Source of the DNA: Bursaphelenchus xylophilus
Taxonomy: Eukaryota; Nematoda; Chromadorea; Rhabditida; Aphelenchoididae
DNA: 64,000 bases
Reading direction: 5' to 3'
Assembly (NCBI GenBank): GCA_904066235.2
Contig: CAJFCV020000004.1
Location: 3,224,001-3,288,000, forward strand
This document shows positions 23,019 through 33,800 of the stretch, piece by piece. The stretch's first letter is position 1. Each line of letters begins with the position of its first letter. A program made the position numbers and the translations under genes. Below the pieces are notes generated by a model. The model saw only the letters and a program-made list of their open reading frames with translations, had not been told where the DNA came from and ran no database searches.

Positions 23019-24633
23019 ACAGCTATTTGAAAGTCTCAACTTCAGACTTTTGTTTTGCAAATGACCTTTCCAAAAATTACCAGAGACCATTGTGGAAATT
23101 TATCGAGAAGTGCGAAGTTTGTAAAAGCAAACTTCATCTTACGTTGTAACATAATTTATAGCGTAGTTTTTTCGGTTTACCAAGGACTTGAAAAATCTTC
23201 CGATTACAGCCTTTACTACTTTGGTGGGCAAAGAATAAGGCAAAATACCATCGTAATTTCTGTGCTGAACTTTTTTCAAAAAGTAAGTTGACACTTTGGA
23301 GTGTCAAAAAATCTCAAAAGTCGTCAATCCAGTCGAAAATCTTACCGTGAAGTCTCTATAGAAGTAATAAATAGGGTAGGCTAAGCGTTTAGTTACTCTG
23401 AATATACAACAAACACCACGCTGGAATGTACAGTAACCCGTTGTCAGTCCAAACTAAGCTCTGACTTTTTGATGGACAAAGCTGACCGAAGACTGTCGCT
23501 GACTCCGCCTTTTATACAAGAAAAGGTGGCGTGAACAAAGTTGTGGCCAGTTCGAAACAATTATCATTAACGTTGCTATTTCGGTCGGGCTCAGCTCGAC
23601 TACAGTGGAAGGGAAGATGTTTGCGGGCGGAGTTTGTAACGATCGAACCATCAGAATGACCTGGCTGCGAACAACATGTTGTTCGGTGCACAAAAAGATA
23701 CGATATGTTCGTATTTGCAAACAATTCTCAGTTTAAGGGCTTCAGTGAAGTGATCAAGATGCCGAGACTCTGACTAGACTAAATATTATATGAACATAGC
23801 AAAATTTTATTTCGCACTTTGTGAGGGATATAGTAAAAAGAGGAGAGTCGACCAGAAAAAAAGTTTTCCGGCTATCGCCAGAAAATCTGGCGGGAATTCG
23901 AAAGTATTTGAAAAGTATTCAAAATAATTTGGATGTGAGCCATCACGTTTTTAATTTAAAATGTTTTAAGATAGCTTACAAGCGGTGATTTTTTAAAAAA
24001 ATTTTTAAAACTTTAGCTTTGAGATGCATAACTTATTTCACTGTATACGCAGCTCACACAGAATTCATCCTGGACATTTCCGGTATTCCCGTATTCTCTA
24101 CTAATTATTTCAACTCAAGTTGAGCCGTCTAAACCGTCGAAACATCCGATAAACCGATCAAAAATCAGTTCTTTCGGTTACAAAAAGGTTTCAGCGATTT
24201 TCAAGGTCCATTTTCCTTATCGAAACGCGTTAAACCATTGAAATTAACTCAACATCGTCTGAAATGTACGCCAGTATGATCACTTATATATTTTACATCA
24301 ATATTTGTTGTTATAACAACTTCAAAAACCATGTCATTATGACATATTTGCCGCTCAAGTGGTATGAGAGCACCAAAGAACGCCGGTAGTAATTTCAACC
24401 GTAAAAACGTGAAAAATCAGACCATCTGAGAGCGACCGCCCCCCGCAAAAGTCAGGCCTTTTGCGGAAAACAGAACGCAAGCAAAAGACATTCACATGCG
24501 CCGGCTCGTGCAGGGAACTCTGGTCTTTGCGAGGTCAGCAACACTCAGAAAGGGCATGCTTTTTAGGTTGGATGAACACTGTAAACCAATAGGTTTTTAC
24601 TCATAATAGCTCACATTTATCTTACTGTCAAAT
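23019..24633. other. Intergenic, no gene seen
   Basis: Short ORFs only (e.g. 23055-23291, 23720-23454), with no recognisable domain, tRNA or splice-consistent exon chain. Confidence 0.55.
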
Positions 24634-24881
24634 TACAGTTGGGGACCTGATCCAGTGGCAAAAAACGTACCATTCTCCATTCGGGAAGTATCAAAAATGG
24701 GGCAAAATGCTTCCCTCTCCAAGTGCAAATACTTCGTTTTGAAAGGCTCCTTCACAAAAAGAGCAAGCGCGCTTTTGAAATTGATTTTTTCACTTGGAGA
24801 GGGAGATATTTTGCCACACTTTTGATACTTCCCGTATGCAAAATGGTACGTTTTTTGCCACTGCATCAGGTCCCCATTGTA
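24634..24881. repeat. Palindromic MITE, family A
   Basis: TACAGTTGGGGACCTGATCC to GCATCAGGTCCCCATTGTA, with the usual long arms and a GAGCAAGCGCGCTTTTGAAA centre. Confidence 0.92.
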
Positions 24882-25673
24882 GAAAGGAGCCATAAATTCA
24901 GAACAAATAAAAAAAAAACAAAACAAAACCGAAGTGAAAAAGCACAAACTCAACCACGACCAAAATTATAAGATAACAACCAATCCCTCAATGTTTCAAG
25001 TAAAAGTTCAACCAACTATCCGAAGCGCTCAATTCAACTCGATTATTAACCAAAGAATTTATTGATGGAAAACTTGAAGTCCAAACAAAACAGAATAAAT
25101 AAAGAGTGGCTCACATGGCAATATGCATATTCAAACAGAGAAAATTAAACAATAATAGAGAAATTAAAACCAATTGGCAATCGAAAACATTAGATTCAAC
25201 GGGGCATAGCCCAAAATTCGGCAATGAAGACAACATAAAGAAAGATTGTGGGTCTGAGGAAGGTTTTTAACTGGGACAACTCGATGAAACGCCTTTTCAA
25301 ACGAAATGCAGCAGTTTGAATAAGCCCATTTCATTAAAAACAATAGTCAGGAGTCCATTTTCACCTTCCCCAATCCAGAACCAGTTAAAAAATAAGAGAT
25401 TGAATAAAAAATGTAGAAAAAAACAACGGTTAATATTTGGAACCAACATGAAAAATGTATTGAAACCCAATCTGGCTAGTATTAGCTAGTCCAGACGGAA
25501 AATCTGAGGCATTTCCGGGATAACATTAACAGAAAAGAGGGAAATCAACCGATAATAAATTTCAAATCAAAGGAAAAAAGCCTTAAAATGGCCACAAAAA
25601 ATGAAAGGCATCAATAAGACCAAGAACAACAAAATAAGAGAAAAAATAAGAAACCCGACCTTGTTCTAAGTGT
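24882..25673. other. 3' flank of the CCCH gene, no gene seen
   Basis: A-rich on the plus strand and probably partly 3' UTR of the minus-strand CCCH gene. No ORF of note. Confidence 0.5.
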
Positions 25674-26878
25674 TCAACGCAAGTTGGAGCGATGGAAAGA
25701 TCCAATGCAGGGGTACTTGCCCTTCTTCGCCGATTCGGAAGTGATGACGACAGCATCGTCCACTTGAGTGAAGTCCACATCTCCTTGCTCCGCGTTATCA
25801 CCGTTGCGATGGATGAACTGACAGCGCTTTCCGTAACGACAAAAGCCATCGCGCTCAAAGTTCTGGCAGAGAACGGTCTTGTAGTTGGCTGGAACCTGAA
25901 ACAACCAAAATTAGTTCAGCTTTTCAGTCTCCTTTTCAGGTTGTGAACAAACAGTATCTAAAGTGCATGAAAACAAAAATTAAATTCTTACCTTTCTCAG
26001 TCTAAGCTCCGCATAACCATGAGCAAAACGACAATTCCTTCCGTAGTCGCATCTTCCAATCTTCATATACTGGGTACAGAGGACGGTCTTCACCTTGTCA
26101 TAGAGACGCTGCTCGGCCTTCATTCGTTCACGTTCATCGTCCGTGACACGACAATTCGGAGATGGAGCACGGCCGCTGCTTGAACGAGTGGACGTTGCAG
26201 ATCCGACTGAAACTTGAAAAATTCAAGTGTGATATATTGTACTAGTCATTTCTTGATAATTTATAACAATAATTCGTCAATGATCACCGAACAGCAGTAA
26301 GATTATAACAAAAACTTACGCAGCGTCTTGCCTGGCCCCATAGAACGGGAACTGTGCTTGAAATCCCCATGTCTGGGAGTCCTCATGCTCTCCATTTCTC
26401 TGGCCAACGTCTTCAACGATGGTTCTCCGATTGGAGTAACGTAACTGTTTGAATGGGACCAATATGGACGACTGAGATCAGGAGAAACCTTAGGCGCCAT
26501 GGAATGACCAGCTCGGCCAGCGAGCAGATCGAAAATCAACTGGCCTTGTGGATACGATGAAAGATTGGAAAGCCTGGAGCGAGGAGAGTTGGAATCGACT
26601 ACATGGCACTGCTTCTGAAAAGACGGAGAGAAAGTCTACAACAGATTTAAACATCAAGACCAAAATGATTCTTCGTCCTAAAGTTATAAGGAAAAAATCA
26701 AAAAAACACTTGCCTGAATGTAATCAACAAGTTGGGCTTCAATTTCTCTTTGTTGTTGAACCTTCGGTGAGAACAAGCTTCCATCCTGCCAGGTGTATTG
26801 GGTTGGCGAATTGGATTTTGGAGGAGTGTAGTGAGGTTGAGAAGTCGTAAAATGATGGGCAGGCGCCAACAAAGACAT
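25674..26878 (-). CDS. Tandem CCCH zinc-finger RNA-binding protein (TIS11/TTP type)
   Basis: Four exons: 26878-26714, 26614-26320, 26206-25992, 25895-25674; 298 residues. Two C-x8-C-x5-C-x3-H fingers are encoded in the last two exons: '[20 protein letters not shown]' + AH, then '[20 protein letters not shown]' + IH. The linker '[21 protein letters not shown]' closely follows the TTP 'AHG..ELR...(R/K)YKT.LC' pattern, so AU-rich mRNA binding is expected. Worm relatives (POS-1, MEX, OMA, MOE proteins) act in germline and embryo translational control. The N-terminal 200 residues are Ser/Pro/Gln-rich without a known fold. Exon 1 ends CAG|GCAAGT, a GC-AG intron. A TTATTTTCAG acceptor about 50 nt upstream of the ATG could be a spliced-leader site. 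Confidence 0.88.
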
Positions 26879-27642
26879 AATCTTACAGTTGTTGAAATAT
26901 TGCACAAGATATATCCGAGAAATGCCTCTGAAAATAAAAAATTACGATAGTAAGGTGGTGAAGGTGCAATATCGCGCAACGTGACGGAGCAATGATTGTC
27001 CAGTGGATTTTTTAGGCATTGCAAGGAAGAACAGACATTAGTTCAAGTAATTCACAAACACAATTTGCATTAAACTGCACGACTTCTCAACACCACATCA
27101 AATTATATTACACATGGTCAAAAATCTTCTAATCAAAAGAACTACGGAAAACATGATTGAAAACCACTAAAATTCATGTTTTTAGGCTTCTGTTACCGAT
27201 TCACTAGGTATTTTTGAGCGTATTGGTAATGTATGCCAACAAAGATAAGCTGAAAACCCACAAAATTTACTAGAATTGGGTAGAATTGTGAAAAGCGCCC
27301 GAAGAAACCGATGAAAACATTGTTGCGCGCAAACCGAAGCCGAGTCGCGAAAAAATTCGCCGCCATTTTGGGCCAAAGTTTTCGTTGCGAAACGCGGAGC
27401 GCATTACGGTGCTTTCGCGAAACTTCCGCACGTTGAGATTGGCTTCCGAGCCGCGCCCAGCGTTTGCAACTTTTTTGTGGAGATTTTATACGAAGAAACC
27501 TGAATTTGCGCCATTATTGACCTGATGATGCAATTATTATACTTGTCAGCCTTTAGCTTCGAGCCTGTTTTTCAGTTATTTTTTGACCTGACTTTGGCTT
27601 CTAGTGGTAAAAATATTGCGGTTACGCCAAAAATCGTCCTCG
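26879..27642. other. Upstream region of the CCCH gene
   Basis: Holds a TTATTTTCAG acceptor near 26931-26940 (minus strand) that fits trans-splicing, and a more GC-rich block around 27300-27460. No second gene was recognised. Confidence 0.45.
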
Positions 27643-27924
27643 GCACGTCAATCCAGCGCATTTCCTGAACCGTCCAGGACGTTTTGTTTGACCAAAGCAT
27701 TTTAGGTATCAAAATTCTTTCGGAAGAATTTTTGGAGGACACATTTGGTCTTAAAAAATCAAGGAAAATTTAGTACGTTATTTTCTTGCCGGAAAGAAAG
27801 GTTTTGTCCCGGCTGGGCAAGGAAAAACAGAATAAAAATTTCCTCGAAATTCTGTTGATGACCAAACGCGACATTGATCAAATCTTGGTTAGGAAATAGC
27901 TTCAACTACGCTGGATTGACGTGC
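27643..27924. repeat. Element with GCACGTCAATCCAGCG ends (family C1)
   Basis: Left end GCACGTCAATCCAGCG; right end CGCTGGATTGACGTGC, a perfect 16-bp terminal inverted repeat. The interior matches 11868-12162 (TTAGGTATCAAAATTCTTTC, GACCAAACGCGACATTGATC). Non-coding. Confidence 0.82.
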
Positions 27925-28039
27925 TCTATGAGTTTAGGTAGCTTCCTTGTCATAATTTTCACGGCCTGGCGAGTAATGTATTCCATTTTACAATTTGTTA
28001 GGAACACCGATGTTACGTGTCTTCTGTTCTGCCTGTCCA

Positions 28040-28196
28040 AGATAGCTATTAGCATTTTCACAAAGTGCGTGGACATTTATCGCGGTCCGCAGAAGAAAGA
28101 TAAGAAAATGCTTTTTATCGGATAGTGACATTTCGTTTTGAACGAATCACCAAAAAGGGGCGGGAAATTTTTTCTTTCATTTTGGATTGACGTGCA
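28040..28196. repeat. Truncated repeat: palindrome arm joined to a partial family C2 element
   Basis: TAGCATTTTCACAAAGTGCG (same arm as 7443-7551) is followed from about 28089 by the right two-thirds of the C2 element (AAAATGCTTTTTATCGGATA...TTGGATTGACGTGCA). Confidence 0.7.
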
Positions 28197-28616
28197 ATCG
28201 GGTTTTTTGAGGTTTGCACGGTGCGCAAAGGCAATCCTCAGTGCGTTGGCGACAAACATTCAAGATGCACTGTGCAAAAACACTCAGGGTGCGAGCGACA
28301 TCCCAAAAAAGCCTATATACGGTGCAAAGTGAAATTTTGTTTTCGCAGAGTGCATGTCGCCCATTTCCGTCCGGCGACTTTCTGGACGGACTAGTAATGT
28401 TTGGCTTCGGTGGTTCGTCATCATCATTCAACATCTAGTCTTTTGCTACCAAAAAGTGCAATAGCATGTTGTTGTTCGGACGTCATTCCAAACACCAAGC
28501 CCGAGCCCGCTTCCCACCTTTCCCAATTAATTACACTTTCACCGCAACTGACATAGTCTGTCTACGCTTTCCGTCTTCTTGTTATTGCTTTGTTTCTTGT
28601 CCAAGATTATAGTAAA

Positions 28617-28916
28617 ATGGCATATCGTTCTTTTCGTGGACGAATTATGCCCGGTCCTGCGGGCAGAGGGTGCGAGAGAGGGGCGAGGAAGGCAGAGAAG
28701 GTCATTCCTAACATAATTCCGGTCGCCCGGGGCGACGGAATGCACGCTATTAGGCAACCGAATTATATCTTGCCTCGAGGCACGCGGGCCACCCGTCTGG
28801 CCGTTCGCCCCTTCATTGCGGCTTTGTGTTGGGCCAACGAGGGCCCGAGGACCGGGGGATGGTTATTATCTGAGGGAGGGCGAATCTTCACGGTCATTGG
28901 CTGCGATGGAGGATAG
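28617..28916 (+). CDS. Uncharacterised 99-residue ORF (doubtful)
   Basis: An ATG-initiated ORF of 99 residues, Arg/Gly-rich (MAYRSFRGRIMPGPAGRGCE), in a patch clearly richer in G/C than its surroundings. No domain, signal peptide or homologue recognised and no splice partners evident. It lies between repeats, so a chance ORF is the main alternative. Confidence 0.22.
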   Translation: MAYRSFRGRIMPGPAGRGCERGARKAEKVIPNIIPVARGDGMHAIRQPNYILPRGTRATRLAVRPFIAALCWANEGPRTGGWLLSEGGRIFTVIGCDGG

Positions 28917-29051
28917 GGATGAGACTCAGGGCATACTGTAGTTGAACGCTTTTCATAGCACGTTTTTGATCGATTAAATTTCCGATTCTAAGAGTGATGA
29001 AATTTTAGTTGTACAGTCTGATTAACTATTCCGACATTTGTGAAAATGGCT

Positions 29052-29281
29052 GCACGTCAATCCAAAATAGAAGAAAAAATTTCCCGCCCCTTTTTTGGTG
29101 ATTCGTTCAAAATCCGATAAAACGCATTTTCTTATCTTTCTTCTTCCTTTTCGAGAAAAAAACAATTATTTCGGGCGAGAAAAAGTGCCGATGATTTCGC
29201 GACATTTCGTCTCTCTTTTAAACCAATGAAAACGGTACGAAGTTTCGAAACGGTTCAGGAAATGCGCTGGATTGACGTGGG
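29052..29281. repeat. Family C2 element (GCACGTCAATCCA ends)
   Basis: GCACGTCAATCCAAAATAGA at the left, GCGCTGGATTGACGTG at the right. The interior (TTTTTTGGTGATTCGTTC, GAAATGTCGC-type sequence in inverse) matches 49236-49468 in opposite orientation. Its ends resemble C1 but its interior differs. Confidence 0.82.
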
Positions 29282-29892
29282 CTGTGCTTTTAAGGTCTCG
29301 CGAAAAGTTTCGTTTCACACCTCATTTCTGGGATTTTTCGCCTTATTTAATAACGATCGTGCTTGTCGTTGGATGTTTTCGTAAATTTTTTGTCAAACTT
29401 TTTTATGACCGTACTATGTTTGCACCCCTTTTTTGGCAATAGTAGCAAAAATCGAGCTCTCTCTCGAGCTGGACCGGAACCGCAGTTCGGTAGTCATGAT
29501 GAGGAATGTTGGCGTTTTTGGGTATGCAAGCTTTATATAATAGTGCAGGGATATTTTAGGGATGTTTTTGAGGGTGTTGAGATAGGGCGGGACTTGGTTT
29601 TGGAGAAAATTTGTAAACTTGGTGCTCGTATTTTGGTCTAATAAATCTCTTTTCATTGTTTTGAATTCCTTATTGTCCCCATCTGAGACGTAGTGCATAA
29701 AAAGGTGCGGGGTTTGCGTTTTTACCTTCCCCTCGAATTATATTGGCCTTCTTTCTTTACACCTACCGACATAACAACACTCTTGACACGGAAAAATGTT
29801 TTGTCTCTCAGCCTGAGACCGGGGCACAACCTACAAGACGGCGATTCCTTTCGATGTTGAAAACCTCGCGTGAATTTGACGCAACAAGTTGG

Positions 29893-30330
29893 CCGTGTGT
29901 TGTTTGGTCCTAGCTATATAATTTTTTTTGTGGAATTGGGATTTTTTTTTGTAGCGATGGGATTGTTGTGAGCTGCCATGTTAGTTATCAAATATTGGTG
30001 ATTTTTTTCGTCGGTAGAATTTTGCATCCGGGAGGTATCAAAAAATGTGGCAAAATACCCCCAAATGAAGACATTCCGATTTCAAAAGCGCGCCCGCTCT
30101 TCTTTTGAAGGAAAGAGGCCTTCAAAACGGAGTTTTTTTAGTTGGAGAGGGATGCATTTTGCTACATTTTTTGATATCTCCCGGATGCAGAATGGTACCG
30201 ACGAAAGAATCATTAATATTTGATAAGTGACATGGGCTCACGACAACCCATCTTCACAAAAAAAGTCCCAATTTCACAAAAAAAAATTATATAGCGGAGA
30301 CCAAACAACACTTCCGCCACTGTAATGCAA
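29893..30330. repeat. Chimeric palindrome: family A core with foreign outer arms
   Basis: The core at 30020-30190 is family A (GAATTTTGCATCCGGGAGGT ... CTCCCGGATGCAGAATGG). Beyond it the usual GATCCAGTGGCAAAA ends are missing and replaced by other arms that are mutual inverts: GTGTTGTTTGGTC...TTTTTCGTCGGTA (left) and TACCGACGAAAGAA...GACCAAACAACAC (right). Confidence 0.8.
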
Positions 30331-30826
30331 AGCGCGAGCCAGAAATATCGTATATTTCTTACGAAATGTTGATATAAGTAAATGTCTTCCAATTTTTTTC
30401 AAATCCGGCTACAGTAATTCAAATATCCCCCTGTTTATACGGGTTGCTAGAGCCTTTAATAGAGAGCTAAGATGGTTGCCAAAACCCATCTTATGGGGCA
30501 CCAGCATCCCCTCTTTAACAGTTCATTGACCCCGTCTTATTCGTCATTTAAACAACACTCCGAACCACATTTTCGACGTGTTGTGGCATAAGAATGCGAA
30601 CCAATTCCTGTGAACCGTGTTTTCATCGATTATCTCGCTCATTTTCAACCGTTTCTTGCCACGTTCAAATATCCACACTACAAATGCCCCCGTGACACAA
30701 AACAAAAATTGCTGACCCCAAAACATATCGAGTCCCCCTCTATCTTACCTTGGATTCCAGAACGGCCGCTCCCACGCCCTCAGTACTATGTGGATGAGGG
30801 ATCCAAAGCGGTAGTAGTCCTTCATT

Positions 30827-33800
30827 ATGGGTCAAGTGCTTTCGTGCAAATTCGGCAAAAATTCACGGGTGTCCACGTCGCATGGGCGGGGTGGGGCCGG
30901 CGTCAAGAACTTCGACCCGGACGAGAAATGGTCCAATTTGTACAGAGAGCGGGAGAAGAACCACCTCTACAAATGGGTGGGCGTTCGGTCGGGTAAGCAC
31001 AAGTTGCGAGAGAAATCAATTTTTTGAAAAAAAGTTTGCTTTTAGCACAGTATCGATCTCCCGAAATTTCAAAATATTCAGATAGGAATCAGTGCACGTA
31101 TTTTACAACAACAAAAAAAAACGATCATTCATTTTTACAGGCGGAGAGATCATCACAATATACGAGAAAGAAGGAGAAGAGGGCGTTCTCAGATTCGCGG
31201 CCGAAAAAATCGAGCCAATGATGTATGAGAATGGCGAGAAAACACAAGTCATCAAATTTGCAGATTACATACGATACAAGAAGAGCGTCGTAAGTGCTAC
31301 TTTGGAGGAATTTTGGGCTTATGTATTCATACAGTGGGGGATCTGATCCAGCGGCAAAAAATGTACCATTTTGCATCCGGGAAGTATCAAAAATGTGGCA
31401 AAATGCTTCCAAAAGAGCGGGCGCCCTTCAAAACGAAGATTTTTCACTTGGAGAGGGAAGCATTTCGCCACTTTTTTTACTTCCCGGATGCAAAATGGTG
31501 CGTTTTTTGTCACTGGATCAGGTCCGTCACTGTACTTTATGCACTGTGCTTCCAATTTTGCATCAAAAAATCGCTCCTTTCAGAGTGTCGAGCTGGGCCT
31601 CACGGAAGAAGAGACCATGGACGAGAACAAGTCCAAATTCCGCGAGCACGAAGCCCAATGGCGGCTGAATAAACGCGGGGTGGACGGAGAGACGATCGTT
31701 CATCTTCTTCTCAACCGAGAGGAGCCCTCGTGCGCGGAGATTGCCCGGATACTGATCCAAAAGTATCCGGGCCTCGCCAAAGACATTTATTTAGGCGATG
31801 AAATGTTTGGTAAGCGGTGAAATGCGGTGCTGACAAGTTTTTTCTCAGGTCAAAGTGCACTTCATTTGGCAATCGTTCATGATGATTATGATACGGTGCA
31901 GCTGTTACTGGAGAAAGGCGCAGCTGTGAATGCGAGAGCTTGTGGTGACTTCTTCCTGCCCGAGGACACCGACGAATCCAACGCGAGGAATTACAGTTAC
32001 CAAGGTGAGGATTTGTCATCATTATTTTCTAAGAATGGGCTTCGGAAAAGATTTTCTAAAAATGGGCTTCGAAAAAAATGAATCCAAAGATCATGACGAA
32101 TATTGTTTTGCAGGCTACGCCTACTACGGCGAGTATCCTCTGGCATTCGCGGCTTGTTTTGGCAACAAAGACATCTATGATCTCCTCATTCAGTACGGCG
32201 CCAACCCCGACCTCCAGGACATGTTCGGAAACACCTGCCTTCACATGTGTGTAATTAATTACAGCAGTGTAAGTGGAATGAAATAAGCGTCTTATGCGCC
32301 CTTGCAGAGCATGTACAGTTATGCCGTGCGGCATTGGCACAAACCCGCCAAGCCGAATGTCGTCAACAACGCCGGCTACACTCCGCTGACCTTGGCCACC
32401 AAATTGGGTCGAAAGCATATCTTCGAGGAAATGTTGGAGCTCATGAAAGTGGTAGGTATATTGTAAAATTATCCCTGCAACATTTTTGAAATGGGGTTTG
32501 TAAAATTTTCCAAAAGCGTCATTTTATACGATGAAAAGTTTCATGATGGTTTCTTTCGTATAAAATGTCGCCTGAGACTAAATGGAGATTTTTGGCTAAT
32601 AAAACAAAATTTTTGCAAAAAAAGGTGCTAAAAATGAAGTTTGAAAATACAAACATTTTAGGAGTTCTGGCGATTTTCGGACATGACTTGCAGTGCCTAT
32701 CCATTGGACACATTGGACACAATCCGGCCAGATGGATCAACGAGTAAGTAATAGTATAGAAAAATCATCTCTTTGCAAAAAAGATACAGTTACGGACCTG
32801 ATCCAGTGGCAAAAAACGTACCATTTTGCATCCGCGAAGCATCAAAAATGTGGCAAAATGCTTCCCTCTCCAAGTGAAAAAACTTTGTTTTGAAGGGCTC
32901 CCTCACAAAGAGCGGGCGCGATTTTTGCAATCGGAGTTTTTTCACTTGGAGAGGGAAGCATTTTGCCACATTTTTGATACTTCCCGGATGCAAAATGGTA
33001 CGTTTTTTGCCACTGGATCAGGTCCCCCCACTGTATTCCCCATAAAAAATGTCACTTCAAAATTTTTAGATTACGACTCGGCGTTGATGACAGTCATCAA
33101 CGGCTACACTCCAGAGCATTTGGATATGATTGGAAGCGAGGTGATTCAACGTCTTTTGGCCGATAAATGGAAAGCCTTTGCGGCCAGGAAGTTGTACGAA
33201 CGTTTGGGATTACTGGCCTTTCATTTGGTCTGCCTTTGTTTCGTCGTCTACCTTCGACCCACCGAAACGGAACGGCTCTTCTTTAAGGTTATGCAATATG
33301 ATGACTATGTGAGTAAATAGAACCGAAGCAAACCGTATTTTACTCTGTTTTTGAAATTCCTTTTTTAGGTCCGAGCAGTTTTCGAATTCCTGACAATCTG
33401 CAGTTGTGTTTGGTTTGTTTTTGCCCAGCAAGTGGGCGATTTAAGGACTCAAGGGGTGCAAGGATACCTCAGAAACTTGGTGAGCCAACTGAATTTTGTT
33501 TTGTGCCTTTCAGAATCCAAATATAAAAAGTTTAAAAATTATAAAAAGTTGACAAAATTTCCACTTTTCCAAAAATTTTTTCAAAGTCGCTACTGGTAAT
33601 ATAAAGTTTATAAATAATTTTTTATATGTTGATTGGCACTAAAAAGATACATTTTTGCTTTTTTTGGAACATTTTACGACCTCACAGGCTATTGAAACAG
33701 AATGCCAAAAACGGCGGGAATTTGAAATTTTGAATTTTTCTAACGAAAATTCATGAGATTAAAATATTGGTAAATCTCTTCGAAGCAATTTTTTAATGCC

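Noticed and set aside
32826..33320. 164-residue ORF beginning MHPRSIKNVAKC.
   Set aside because: Its first half is translated family A MITE; only the second half is real, as osm-9 exon 8 in the same frame.
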